64,000 nucleotides of DNA from Gardnerella vaginalis ATCC 14018 = JCM 11026 (GCF_001042655.1 NZ_AP012332.1:1302001-1366000), one strand, 5' to 3'. Positions 41,016 through 50,285 are shown, numbered from the stretch's first letter. Notes: generated from the sequence alone by a model not told the origin. Made by a program: numbers and translations.

Positions 41016-43599
41016 GATTTATGTCTACAACCCAAGGGATACGCCTAATAACAACGTCTAAAACTTGTTGAATAAGGCTAATAAGCACAATAATTGCCAT
41101 AACCGCGTACACAACATTCCATTGTGGATTCTTAGTGACAATTGGGTGAATAGTGTTAGAAACAAGCATTATTGTGTTCGCAATACCTATAAGAGCAACA
41201 GACATAAGAATTGCCTGCATTCTTCCCACTTTACGAGATAATCGCACTCGCTGTTGCGAAAGCTTACGCATTGAATCAACAACACGCTTAACACAATGCT
41301 CACCCTGTCGGAAAGCTAGAACCTCATCAATACCAAGTTCTACATCATCAACTTCAAGCTCCACCATCTTTTGTTCTGAATGAACTTTCTTAATAAAACT
41401 GCGGAGTCTAAGTCTAAATAATCCTGGAATTATAAACACTATTAGAGCACAAATCACAACAGCAAAAATAGCAATTTGAATATCAAAGTAACATAACAAA
41501 ACGATTGCTGGAATAATCGACAAAGCCATTCCAACACTCATGCTTAAACCTGCCTTGTGCAAATGCGCATGATGAAGATCCACGCCAGCAAAAGATGTCA
41601 CTAATGTTATGCATCTTAAACATGCGCATACGCTTACGATAAGCACGTATTCTTGCATAGCAAGTCCAAAAAGCGGTCGATTAGCGATAGCGAACATTGC
41701 TGCAAAAGTGCAAACAGGTATCAATACTGCGCAAACTATATTGATTGCTGTAGAGAATGCTGAAAGAATCGCAAAAAACGCCTTTTTCAACGAAGATATA
41801 GTTGATTTACTTTCATGAGATAAATCTTTCAATAAGCCTTCGTGTTTTGCATTATTAAAATTCTTATTAGAGTTTTCATCAAAACTTTTAGCATATTTGT
41901 CTACTTTATTAGCTTTATCAACACTACCATCTGCGAAATTTTCGACATAAGAGCTAATAGAACTAGAACTGGTGTAATGCGAATTATGATATACACTAAC
42001 GTTAACCAAATTGTCCGCTTTAGAAACGTAGTTATCGTCTGGCAAAAATACAAGAATCGTAGCTTTTTTAGCAACATGACGCAAAATATCACATAAATTC
42101 TTAGCTTCATCAGAACTAATATCGCTTGAAGAATAGTCGAAAATATACACTGGAGTTCTACGAATAAGCGCACGAGCCATAATAATTCGTCGGAAAATAT
42201 CTTGCTTATTTTCAACCTGAATATTGTCTACACGCAAATCTAATCCGTTATAATCCGCATAAACAACACCATCTACATGAGCAGTACGCAATGCTTGCCA
42301 CATAGATGTAGTAGTAGCATTAGACGATGCCATGAGCAGATTCTCTCGCAAAGTGGCTGAAAACAGATGACTATTTGAACGAACAATAGTAACAAGATCT
42401 GCAATAGCACCAGGATTTTCATTATTTAGTGAAACATAAGTTGAGTTTCCAGAAATATCACCAAAATCAGATACCACAAAAGGCGATTCAACATCTACTT
42501 CAGAAAAACCATATCTATCGCTGTAAGATAGCGCAACATCTGATTTATCGCTAAAAACTACGCCATTCAAAACATTATTAGTAAATAATTCGTAGTATTC
42601 CTTTGGCATTACATTCAATTTTCCACTTGAAATATTAAAGGATGCACGCAAAGGTTTATTATTTTCAGTGAAATTGCATCGCACATGAAGAGAAACATTA
42701 CTGGCTCCATCTGGGATGCTCAGCGACTTTTTATTATCTGAGAAATCTATGGAATCTGCAGAAGCAGAAGATTCTACAGAGTCTAAATTAGAAGAATGAA
42801 CCTTATTAGAAGCAACACTTTTAAACAAGTCACTAATGTTATTCAAACCTAAAACAGCCCGATTTTTAATATGCATACAGTTAGCAACTCTACGTATTGG
42901 ATCTACGCTTAGCATAAGAAGGGGCAAAGTTAGCATTGCAGCAGGAAGACCAACAGATTTAACAGAAAGAAGCCAAACTGTAGAAATAATTGCCACACCA
43001 GTCATTAAATACGTTAAAAATACGCATAAACAGCGCCACAAAACGCGAACATCTGCAAGAGCAGATACAAGTGCCAAAGTAGAAAAAATTGACGCAAAAA
43101 CGCAAATCGTGGCAACATAAGAGTTTATTGAAAACATTGCAACACTAACCGCAAAAGGCATAGGAAAAGCAGCAATGATCTGCGGCAAAAGTAAACCATA
43201 CCAACGTTGAACCCACGCAACATCATCGTTCACACAAATAGAAGAATATCCCTTAGACCACTTTTTAGAAGAACTCAAAGAAAGCATAGAACGCAACATT
43301 TTTGGTCTAAGCTTCATAGATACGCGAGTTCCAATTTCGGTAGAAATAGTACAAGACTGATGGAACGCAATATATTTTACGATAAGTATTCCAACAAGAG
43401 AAATAAGATAAGACGTCAATTCAACAGAGCTTAACAAGGATTTGCCAGTATATTTTGCAGGAATAAGCACTGGCGAAAGAATTCCAACACAAACATACAC
43501 AAAACCAATATTCGCAAGAGAAGATATAGCAAGACACGCCGCTCTTAAAACAACCAAGTGCTTAACACCTGGAACAAAAGCGAAGAAACGACCAATCAT
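40999..43599 (-). CDS. CydCD-like ABC membrane protein with degenerate nucleotide-binding domain
   Basis: The 866-residue protein has two membrane blocks (about 1-240 and 610-850) resembling type I ABC exporter halves. Between them is a ~250-residue region following the ABC ATPase outline without its motifs. The Walker A position reads GKLNVMPKEYYELFTNN, the signature loop VENKQDIFRR and the Walker B position VYIFDYSSSD. Only the ATLRENLL and IIMARALIRR patches remain recognisable. No second ATPase domain follows the second membrane block. The frame is open throughout, so the protein is probably made. It may have lost ATP hydrolysis and act as a scaffold, or may be a decaying CydDC (cysteine/glutathione exporter) homologue. 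It overlaps the HNH nuclease gene by 17 bases. Confidence 0.75.
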   Translation of the reverse strand: MIGRFFAFVPGVKHLVVLRAACLAISSLANIGFVYVCVGILSPVLIPAKYTGKSLLSSVELTSYLISLVGILIVKYIAFHQSCTISTEIGTRVSMKLRPKMLRSMLSLSSSKKWSKGYSSICVNDDVAWVQRWYGLLLPQIIAAFPMPFAVSVAMFSINSYVATICVFASIFSTLALVSALADVRVLWRCLCVFLTYLMTGVAIISTVWLLSVKSVGLPAAMLTLPLLMLSVDPIRRVANCMHIKNRAVLGLNNISDLFKSVASNKVHSSNLDSVESSASADSIDFSDNKKSLSIPDGASNVSLHVRCNFTENNKPLRASFNISSGKLNVMPKEYYELFTNNVLNGVVFSDKSDVALSYSDRYGFSEVDVESPFVVSDFGDISGNSTYVSLNNENPGAIADLVTIVRSNSHLFSATLRENLLMASSNATTTSMWQALRTAHVDGVVYADYNGLDLRVDNIQVENKQDIFRRIIMARALIRRTPVYIFDYSSSDISSDEAKNLCDILRHVAKKATILVFLPDDNYVSKADNLVNVSVYHNSHYTSSSSISSYVENFADGSVDKANKVDKYAKSFDENSNKNFNNAKHEGLLKDLSHESKSTISSLKKAFFAILSAFSTAINIVCAVLIPVCTFAAMFAIANRPLFGLAMQEYVLIVSVCACLRCITLVTSFAGVDLHHAHLHKAGLSMSVGMALSIIPAIVLLCYFDIQIAIFAVVICALIVFIIPGLFRLRLRSFIKKVHSEQKMVELEVDDVELGIDEVLAFRQGEHCVKRVVDSMRKLSQQRVRLSRKVGRMQAILMSVALIGIANTIMLVSNTIHPIVTKNPQWNVVYAVMAIIVLISLIQQVLDVVIRRIPWVVDINHAVRS

Positions 43600-43852
43600 T
43601 TAACTATCCTTTTCTTTTCCATAGAAAACTCTTTTAAATTCCAAAAATACTTTCACGCACTACAAAGTACACACACGATACCCTGCAGATTGAATCTACA
43701 AATTCGAGTAGCTCGCACTGTTAAAATCAGCTTTAAATCTCTTAAAAACGCTATCTAAACACTCTCTACAAACACATACCCACGCACTAGCTCACTACCC
43801 CTTTAGCATTCAAGATTACGCTGAGCATCAGGCATCAACACGCCGAAGAACT

Positions 43853-44536
43853 TTAGCTTAAATGCCAACTAATACGATGCAAATCACTAGGACCATACTC
43901 TAAAATCGCAGCTCTATGCGATTTAGAACCATAACCCTTGTTATGTGCCCAATCATAAATTTTATATTTAGGATCATCAGACAAGCTTGTCATAAGAGAA
44001 TCTCGAGTCACCTTTGCGATCACAGAAGCTGCAGAAACACTAGCACACTTCTGATCAGCCTTAACTAAAGTGTGAACTTTAACAGGAAAATCAATACTAG
44101 GCGCATCAAAAGTTCCAGAAACCTTACCAATATAATTAAATGGTCCATCTAAAATCGCTGCAATATGAGCATTTTCAAGCTTATATCGCATACTGTTTTG
44201 CACATCTGAAATTGCACGAATCGCGGCTACACCAAGAGCATAACTTATTCCCCACTCGTCAATCTCGCGATTTGTACAAGAACCAACAGCAAAAGCATCG
44301 CACCAATTTTCAAGAGGCTCCAATAATCCTTCACGCTTGTGAGCGTTAATAAGCTTGGAATCAGCTAATCCATCAGGAAAATAACCAGAATTAATTTTAT
44401 CGGCACCAAAAAGAGCAGCACCAACCATAACAGGACCAGCTAAACTACCACGTCCAACCTCATCTAATCCAATAACCCAATCGAAGCCACTTTTTAAAAG
44501 GTCTTGCTCAAAGTTAAAAGACGGAACAGCAGCCAA
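43853..44536 (-). CDS. rnhB: Ribonuclease HII
   Basis: The 227-residue enzyme cleaves RNA in RNA-DNA hybrids and at single ribonucleotides in DNA. The N-terminal GLDEVGRGSLAGPV motif carries catalytic Asp25 and Glu26; a C-terminal AKVTRDSLM segment and the late Gly-Tyr-Gly-Ser region are also typical. It is the third gene of the rplS-lepB-rnhB run, 39 bp after lepB, an arrangement common in Gram-positive bacteria. Confidence 0.95.
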   Translation of the reverse strand: MAAVPSFNFEQDLLKSGFDWVIGLDEVGRGSLAGPVMVGAALFGADKINSGYFPDGLADSKLINAHKREGLLEPLENWCDAFAVGSCTNREIDEWGISYALGVAAIRAISDVQNSMRYKLENAHIAAILDGPFNYIGKVSGTFDAPSIDFPVKVHTLVKADQKCASVSAASVIAKVTRDSLMTSLSDDPKYKIYDWAHNKGYGSKSHRAAILEYGPSDLHRISWHLS

Positions 44537-44575
44537 AATCTCCCCAAATCTAATATCTACGCACGTTTAAAAGAA

Positions 44576-45430
44576 CTATTTAGCATCTGACTTATTTCTT
44601 ACATCATCAAACGCATCGCTATGATTTTCAAAAATACCCATACGATTCAAAGGCCAAAAACGCATAAATGCCACGCCTTCAACCTTAGAAATAGGTACCA
44701 AACCATCGTCACCATCATTCTTATGATACCTAGAATCCGCAGAGTTAGCGCGATTATCTCCTAGAACAAATACATGACCAGGTTTAACCTTCACCTTAAA
44801 CGGGAAGGAACTAGGACTTACACCTGGTTTAATATAAGCAGATTCAAGCACAGGAACACCGTTAACAAGAATTGGGTCACCATCGCCCTTACATTCAACG
44901 GTATCCCCAGGCAATCCAATTAGACGCTTTATAAGATCTTTACCAGACACAATTCCGCCGCGACTATTTTCACCTTGAAGCCAATTAGCAGGATCTTCAA
45001 AAACAACAATATCTCCACGATTTAGCGGAAACAGTCGAGGAGTGAGCTTAGACGTAACAACATAATCGCCAATATGAATTGTGTCTAGCATAGAGCCAGA
45101 CGGAATAAAATATACGCCGAGAATAAAAACACGAAGAAAAATAACAACAAGAATAGGCACAAGATACCATGCAACAAGCTCTTTCCAAGATGTTTTAAAA
45201 AGCTTGCGAGTACGAACCTTGGACTGAGATTTAGAGGAATCATAATCACTATCTTGATATCCAGAAATATGATTCCCTTTTATTTTTCCATGCCTAGCAC
45301 GTTTAGCACTGAAGCCAGAAGTTAGACTTGGTCTTTCTTCTGGCTCCGGTGGAACTGGAGAAGGATTTAAGCCGTGACCTGCCACATTAACAATGTGACC
45401 ATCGCTATTTTGCAAGTCTTCGGCAGACAT
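44576..45430 (-). CDS. lepB: Signal peptidase I
   Basis: The 284-residue membrane protease removes signal peptides from exported proteins, which here would include the pilins and adhesins of this window. It has a ~75-residue cytosolic N-terminus and one membrane helix (LVPILVVIFLRVFILGVYF). The catalytic Ser113 lies in IPSGSML, Lys168 in DLIKRLIGLPGD, and box E is VLGDNRANSADSR. The start ATG 45430 has AAGGA six bases upstream; a longer reading from 45625 would run through rplS in another frame and is not credible. It is 37 bp downstream of rplS. Confidence 0.95.
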   Translation of the reverse strand: MSAEDLQNSDGHIVNVAGHGLNPSPVPPEPEERPSLTSGFSAKRARHGKIKGNHISGYQDSDYDSSKSQSKVRTRKLFKTSWKELVAWYLVPILVVIFLRVFILGVYFIPSGSMLDTIHIGDYVVTSKLTPRLFPLNRGDIVVFEDPANWLQGENSRGGIVSGKDLIKRLIGLPGDTVECKGDGDPILVNGVPVLESAYIKPGVSPSSFPFKVKVKPGHVFVLGDNRANSADSRYHKNDGDDGLVPISKVEGVAFMRFWPLNRMGIFENHSDAFDDVRNKSDAK

Positions 45431-45467
45431 ATTAATCCTTAACGTTAAATCCTTAACCTTAATAAAT

Positions 45468-45836
45468 TTACTTAGCAGCGCTGTTGTCACGACGCTCGGC
45501 AATACGAGCAGCCTTACCACGCAAAGCGCGCAAGTAGTAAAGCTTAGCGCGACGAACGCGACCACTACGAACCAGCTTAATCGAATCGATAGCTGGGGAA
45601 TGAAGTGGGAAGCGACGCTCAACACCAGTGCCGAAGCTCACCTTACGTACAACGAAAGTCTCGCGAACACCAGCACCCTTACGAGCGATAACAACGCCAG
45701 TAAAGGTCTGAATACGAGTGTTGTTGCCTTCCTGAATCTTAACGTTAACGTCAACAGTATCTCCAGGACGGAAAGCTGGGATTTCCTCAGCAGACTTAAG
45801 ATGCTTAGCATCAAATGCTTCTACAGCATTCACCAT
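45468..45836 (-). CDS. rplS: 50S ribosomal protein L19
   Basis: The 122-residue ribosomal protein lies at the 30S-50S interface. The family pattern [20 protein letters not shown] and the [18 protein letters not shown] tail are intact. The start ATG 45836 has a strong AGGAGG upstream; a longer in-frame reading to 45935 would only add an untypical extension. It is the first gene of the rplS-lepB-rnhB run. Confidence 0.97.
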   Translation of the reverse strand: MVNAVEAFDAKHLKSAEEIPAFRPGDTVDVNVKIQEGNNTRIQTFTGVVIARKGAGVRETFVVRKVSFGTGVERRFPLHSPAIDSIKLVRSGRVRRAKLYYLRALRGKAARIAERRDNSAAK

Positions 45837-46047
45837 GATAATTCCTCCTCGCCGCCGCATATCGACGTAAGCTACATCAAAGTAAGTTAGTCTAATTTTA
45901 ACTTTTTCAACTTTACTTTGAATAATCCTTCCCAAAAAGTTTGCTTTTCAGGGCTTCCATCTGCCAAAACTTTAAAAAAGCAGGCTAGACTATTGATAAG
46001 TCGACTATGCGGCATCGCCTTATCGAAAGCATACAAAACACAAATTT

Positions 46048-46075
46048 ATGCTCAATAATGGACATTATTGAGCAT
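46048..46075 (-). terminator. Hairpin at the end of the ABC transporter operon
   Basis: ATGCTCAATAATG/CATTATTGAGCAT, a 13-bp stem with a 2-nt loop, lies 15 bp after the ATPase stop. The following sequence on the minus strand is T-rich but has no clean T run. It probably ends or stabilises the transcript. Confidence 0.5.
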
Positions 46076-46089
46076 TATTTCGCACTATT

Positions 46090-47652
46090 TCAGCGCACAA
46101 CGCCATTAAGCGGCGCCGTCTCAACAGTACGAGTTAATTCGTCATCATCGGCATCGTAGTCAAAAAGCTCACCATAACGACCCCAGCTAATCGCAATATC
46201 AAATTGCTGACGAGCCAAGGCGTCCGTATGCTTGCTGCGAAGCAAATCCAAAATCAACTCGCCACGAAGCTTGCCATTGCGGTTTCGGCTCAAAGCCTGA
46301 TCAATTGCATGAACAAGAGGAGCATGCTCAATTGCAAGACGCGCAAACACCTGCTTGCTGTGCAAAATGTCGGCATTATGCCATTCTTGACCTGCTGGCG
46401 TAATAGTAATATGACCATTTTCTGCTGTAAGCAAATTAAGCATTGTTCCAGCATCTACAAGTGGGAACAAATCATCGATTTCAAACGACAAATCCGCAGC
46501 CAAATCAGCCAAATCAATGCCATCTGGCTCTTCCGAAATAACGTCTAGCAAACCTGCCATTCCTCCTGGCGTTGCGTTCGGCAGCAAGTGCACAGCAACA
46601 GGCTCAGGCTTCGGCTCCCCCGCATCCGCCTGCTCCTCGTTTTGCTTAGCTTCTGCCTCCGCGTCGTGATGCTTTTGAATAAGCATGTCGGCGATTGCAG
46701 CAGCCTCTGTTTCTTCCGCATCCGTCTGTTCCACAGGTTGAGAATCGCCATCCGCACCAGACAAGTCGCCAGCAACCGTTGTATCAGTATTATCTGGCTC
46801 AGATTCACCCTCTGGCATAGAACCAGTCAAAATCGCATAAAGATTATCAACCATCGCCTCAAATTCAGCACTATGCTTGTCTCTCGGGCGAGGCAAATCA
46901 ACTTGCACGTCTGCAATCAAATGCCCAGGATGAGATCCCAAAACCACCACGCGATCTGCCATTTGCACAGCTTCTTCAATATTGTGCGTAACGATTACAA
47001 CAGACTTGATATCACGCTCTTCACTAGACCAAAGCTTAAGAACTTCCTGACGAAGATTTTCTGCTGTAAGAACGTCAAGCGCAGAAAATGGCTCGTCCAT
47101 AAACAGAGCATCTGGGCGCAAAACAAGCGCGCGCGCAATACCTACGCGCTGACGCATGCCGCCAGAAAGCTCCTTTGGGTACGCTGTTTCAAAGCCGTCC
47201 AAACCAATAGCATCAATTGCTGCGAGAGCAAGCTCCGTGCGCTTTTCTTTGCTAACGCCTCTAGCGCGCAAACCAAGCTCCACATTGTCTTGAACTGTAA
47301 GCCATGGCATAAGTGCGAATGTTTGGAAAACGATTGCCACCCCTGGGTTTGGACCAGTAAGCTCGCGACCGCGATACGTTACAGTTCCCTCTGTTGGCTG
47401 AATTAAGCCTGCCATTGTTCGCAAGAAGGTTGATTTTCCAGCGCCAGAACGCCCTAGAATTGCAACGATTTCGCCTTCGCGCAACGTAAACGATATATCG
47501 TGAAGTACGTGCTGAGTAGTTCCACTATCCGATGTGAAACTTTGAGTTATGTGTTTTGCGTCGATGATATCGCTTGTAACTGAAGATTGCGCAGCCAAAT
47601 TCTGCGCAGCCTTTTCTGCGGTTTTGTTCAAAGTGTTCATAATATTTGCCAA
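46090..47652 (-). CDS. ABC transporter ATP-binding protein with C-terminal AAA-associated domain
   Basis: The 520-residue protein has an N-terminal nitrate/sulfonate/taurine-type ATPase: Walker A GRSGAGKS (67-74), signature LSGGM (162-166) and Walker B ALFMDEP (ending near 188). An acidic linker (~270-350) leads to a C-terminal domain (about 355-515) resembling the AAA-associated domain found on ATPases that partner duplicated permeases. It energises the permease encoded just upstream (96-bp gap). The substrate is unknown: family names suggest an anion, but the M-box-like leader of the operon points to a Mg2+ link. Confidence 0.9.
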   Translation of the reverse strand: MANIMNTLNKTAEKAAQNLAAQSSVTSDIIDAKHITQSFTSDSGTTQHVLHDISFTLREGEIVAILGRSGAGKSTFLRTMAGLIQPTEGTVTYRGRELTGPNPGVAIVFQTFALMPWLTVQDNVELGLRARGVSKEKRTELALAAIDAIGLDGFETAYPKELSGGMRQRVGIARALVLRPDALFMDEPFSALDVLTAENLRQEVLKLWSSEERDIKSVVIVTHNIEEAVQMADRVVVLGSHPGHLIADVQVDLPRPRDKHSAEFEAMVDNLYAILTGSMPEGESEPDNTDTTVAGDLSGADGDSQPVEQTDAEETEAAAIADMLIQKHHDAEAEAKQNEEQADAGEPKPEPVAVHLLPNATPGGMAGLLDVISEEPDGIDLADLAADLSFEIDDLFPLVDAGTMLNLLTAENGHITITPAGQEWHNADILHSKQVFARLAIEHAPLVHAIDQALSRNRNGKLRGELILDLLRSKHTDALARQQFDIAISWGRYGELFDYDADDDELTRTVETAPLNGVVR

Positions 47653-47748
47653 TCTGTTTTGTAAAGTTAAAAAGTTTATAAACTTAAAAAGTTTAATTTT
47701 CCGTAGTTTATTTGATTTATTCGATTGATTAGTCGATTGATTAGTCGA

Positions 47749-49497
47749 TTAATTCAAAACAAATCTTTTTGCCGAATACCTTTGCAAAGGAGTCCAGAAC
47801 AGTCGATTACTTAACACCACTATTAAGCTCATAACCGTTACTCCCACAAGCGTTTTTACAGAATCACCAACGGTTGTTGCATTCGTAATATACGCGCCCA
47901 AACCCTGAGTTGCCATGTGATTCTTGCCATATTCCACAATCTCTGACACAATCGAAGCGTTCCAAGCACCACCAGCGGCAGTAATTCCGCCAGTGCACCA
48001 GGATCCAAAAATCGCAGGCAAAACAAGAGTCTTCCACTTGAGCATACGATTTAATCTAAAGCTTCTTGCCATTTCTCGTAAATCGTCTGGAATCGCGCTA
48101 GCGCCTGCAATAACGTTAAACAGAATGTACCATTGCGTGCCAAGCGCCATCAAAATAATACTTCCCCATCCAAGGTCAATATGCCAAGCCATAAACCACA
48201 TCATTGCAAATGGGAACACAAAGTTTGCTGGGAAGCTAGCCAGAATTTGCACAACAGGTTGCATAATTCGCGAAATCTTAGGATTCATGCCAATATATAC
48301 GCCTACTGGAACCCAAATCAGCGAGCTCACAAAAATCAACACAGCTACGCGAGCAAAAGTCAAAGCTCCTAACGCTCCAGCTGTAGCGAACTCCTGCAAA
48401 CCTGTGCGAGTTGCTACAAAGTAAAGCATTTGAGCAGCAAGCCCCAAAATCAGCACAGCCATAACAATGTTGAAAACCAAGTCGCCAAGTTTACGCTGTG
48501 ATGCTTTACGCGGCCACTGTGAACCTGTGCGTCCGAATGGTCGTGTAATAATTTCAAGCCATTCGCGAATCGGAGAAAACAGCTTGCTAATAACTTCGTC
48601 GGCATGCGAATGACGAATAAGTGTCAAAACAGCACTCTTTCGTTCTTCGTCGGATGCGCTTTGAGTTATGCGGAATCGTTCTGCCCAGGCGGTAAGCGGC
48701 TTCCAAAGGAAGAAGTCAATCGCTAGCACAACAACAATCATGGATAAAATAGCCCACCAAATGTTTCCAAGCTTGTTTTCTGCTGCAGATTGCGCCACAA
48801 AACTACCTACTCCAGGAAGCGCGTAAGTGTGATTGTTTACGGAAATCATTTCGGAAGCAGTAAGGAAGAACCATCCGCCGCCAACGCTCATCATGCAATT
48901 CCAAAGCAGCGGAATCATTGCGTTTGGCATATCTAGTACCCAGAATCGCTGCCAATGCGTAAGTTGCAAGCTGCGCACTGCCTCGTCTAGCTCTTTTGGC
49001 TCGCTTAAAAGCGAACGGTGGAACGAGAAAGTCATATTCCAAGCCTGGCTTGTAAAAATCGCAAAAATCGAAGCGGCTTCAACGCCCATCATCGATCCTG
49101 GGAAAATCACCAGCCAAATCGTTACTGTAGCCGAAAGGAAGCCAAGAATTGGAACGGATTGCAAAATGTCTAGCAACGGAATAAGAACCTTGCCTAGTCG
49201 GCGGCTGCGCGCTGCAAGAGATCCGTAAATAATGGTAAAAATCAGCGATGCTATAAGCGCAAGCATCATACGAAACACGGATCTAAGCGTGTAGTAAGGC
49301 AAATTAATAAGGTCAGTTGAAACTGCAGAAGGTATTCCTTTAGGTCCAATCGGCTGGTTAATGCGCTGCAAAAGGAAAGCGCTTACTCCAAAAAGCGCGA
49401 TTATACCAACGCACACAATAATGTCGGACCAAAAACGAGTGTTTTCGTCTACTTGCGTACTAGCACCGTTTTTTCCAGATGTTGTAAATATTGTCAT
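47749..49497 (-). CDS. ABC transporter permease, internally duplicated
   Basis: The 582-residue protein is made of two fused BPD-type permease halves. Each half has about six helices and an EAA-like loop (first near SLQLTHWQRFWVLDMPNAM, second near SFRLNRMLKWKTLVLPAI), so one chain may supply the whole channel. This matches the duplicated-permease anion-type ABC family. No substrate-binding protein is encoded nearby. The start ATG 49497 has AGAGGA upstream and follows the small protein gene by 137 bp containing only small hairpins and no clear terminator, so it probably shares the M-box transcript. Confidence 0.88.
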   Translation of the reverse strand: MTIFTTSGKNGASTQVDENTRFWSDIIVCVGIIALFGVSAFLLQRINQPIGPKGIPSAVSTDLINLPYYTLRSVFRMMLALIASLIFTIIYGSLAARSRRLGKVLIPLLDILQSVPILGFLSATVTIWLVIFPGSMMGVEAASIFAIFTSQAWNMTFSFHRSLLSEPKELDEAVRSLQLTHWQRFWVLDMPNAMIPLLWNCMMSVGGGWFFLTASEMISVNNHTYALPGVGSFVAQSAAENKLGNIWWAILSMIVVVLAIDFFLWKPLTAWAERFRITQSASDEERKSAVLTLIRHSHADEVISKLFSPIREWLEIITRPFGRTGSQWPRKASQRKLGDLVFNIVMAVLILGLAAQMLYFVATRTGLQEFATAGALGALTFARVAVLIFVSSLIWVPVGVYIGMNPKISRIMQPVVQILASFPANFVFPFAMMWFMAWHIDLGWGSIILMALGTQWYILFNVIAGASAIPDDLREMARSFRLNRMLKWKTLVLPAIFGSWCTGGITAAGGAWNASIVSEIVEYGKNHMATQGLGAYITNATTVGDSVKTLVGVTVMSLIVVLSNRLFWTPLQRYSAKRFVLN

Positions 49498-49634
49498 GAT
49501 AAGTCCTCTGGGAACGCGTATTTTTACACGCGTTTGCCGCTTATCACCACTATTTTTTGCGTTTATCTTAAATTTCGCTTAGAATTTTAGACTTTATTTT
49601 AGAAGCGCTTATTTAGCGCGCGGCTGCTGGCGAC

Positions 49635-49847
49635 TTATCCCAACAAATCAAATAAAATAAAATCTTTAATCTCAAAACCTGTAATCGCAAACATTTTGGC
49701 GGTGACTGCCGGTTTTTTATATTCATCTTTTGTATATTCAGGGGGAACGTCCGTACTACTACTAATACTGTCTGAATCGTCACTAACGGCATTAACTGTA
49801 TTAGCGCTTTGATTACAACTGGTACTACTGCTACTGTCATGTTTCAC
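49635..49847 (-). CDS. 70-residue protein of unknown function directly after the M-box-like leader
   Basis: The start is GTG 49847, with a near-perfect AGGAGGTGATT ribosome site eight bases upstream, the strongest in the window. The product begins with a Ser/Asn/Asp-rich stretch (DSSSSTSCNQSANTV) and ends with a hydrophobic-amphipathic part (AKMFAITGFEIKDFILFDLLG). No family was recognised. Its place between a Mg2+-type riboswitch and an ABC transporter suggests a regulatory or accessory peptide of that operon. An overlapping frame from ATG 49840 is less well placed for the ribosome site. Confidence 0.65.
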   Translation of the reverse strand: MKHDSSSSTSCNQSANTVNAVSDDSDSISSSTDVPPEYTKDEYKKPAVTAKMFAITGFEIKDFILFDLLG

Positions 49848-49970
49848 GGCAATCACCTCCTCTAGCTTGTGCGCGCCAACGCAAAACCGTATCATCGTAT
49901 CATCATTGAACCGGACGGCAAGCAAGAAGACACAAGGTGATTTTTAAATCAAAAGAAATCAACCTTAATC

Positions 49971-50115
49971 TTGTCGTTCAAGCTTCAGCTTCGCAGGGCG
50001 GTGGTGTTGCATTAGTCGAAGCCTTGAAATCGACAACGACTGTTGACCAACTTGCAGTGTCTCCACTGTGTTGCGGCAGCAACCCGTATCCCCGTGGTAG
50101 CCTTACCTACCGACC
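49971..50115 (-). ncRNA. M-box-like (ykoK-type) Mg2+ riboswitch
   Basis: Read on the minus strand, the leader contains GGTAGGTAAGGCTACC (50111-50096), then GGGTTGCTGCCGC, then GGTCAACAG (50048-50040), in the order and spacing of the M-box aptamer as I recall it from Bacillus mgtE. A long hairpin follows (TTGTCG at 50036-50031 pairing with CGACAA at 49976-49971, with inner stems) that may complete the aptamer or form the switch. It starts about seven bases after a consensus promoter. M-box RNAs fold when Mg2+ is high and switch off downstream genes. Identification is by eye. Confidence 0.8.
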
Positions 50116-50121
50116 GTGCTC

Positions 50122-50150
50122 ATTATAAATTATCACTGCTCTTGTGTCAA
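50122..50150 (-). promoter_or_regulatory. Consensus sigma-A promoter of the M-box leader
   Basis: TTGACA (50150-50145), a 17-bp spacer and TATAAT (50127-50122) are perfect at both hexamers. Confidence 0.92.
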
Positions 50151-50159
50151 CCTATTTTT

Positions 50160-50211
50160 GAATCGAAGTGCATTCGCGCGCTACGCTCTAAGCGCTCATG
50201 CAAGTCGATTC
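50160..50211. repeat. Nested intergenic hairpin of the dispersed family
   Basis: GAATCGA/TCGATTC, TGCAT/ATGCA and GCGCT/AGCGC stems are nested. The core CGCGCTACGCTCTAAGCG is shared with 14674-14690. It lies between the pgi terminator and the M-box promoter. Confidence 0.75.
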
Positions 50212-50213
50212 GC

Positions 50214-50250
50214 AAAAAGCCTCTTGAAGATTTAATCAACAAGAGGCTTT
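50214..50250 (-). terminator. Terminator of pgi
   Basis: On the minus strand AGCCTCTTG/CAAGAGGCT stem with a 13-nt loop, followed by TTTTTG, 36 bp after the pgi stop. Confidence 0.88.
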
Positions 50251-50285
50251 AAATCAACAATCAAATAAGATTGCTACACACTCAC

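Noticed and set aside
45431..45625. Upstream extension of lepB
   Set aside because: Would overlap most of rplS; the ATG at 45430 has a proper ribosome site and family-like N-terminus.
49613..49840. 75-codon alternative frame over the small M-box gene
   Set aside because: Its ATG is 15 bases from the strong ribosome site, while GTG 49847 is at eight; the encoded sequence looks like a frame shadow.
49937..50128. 63-codon plus-strand open frame
   Set aside because: Covers the M-box-like leader on the opposite strand; no ribosome site or family.
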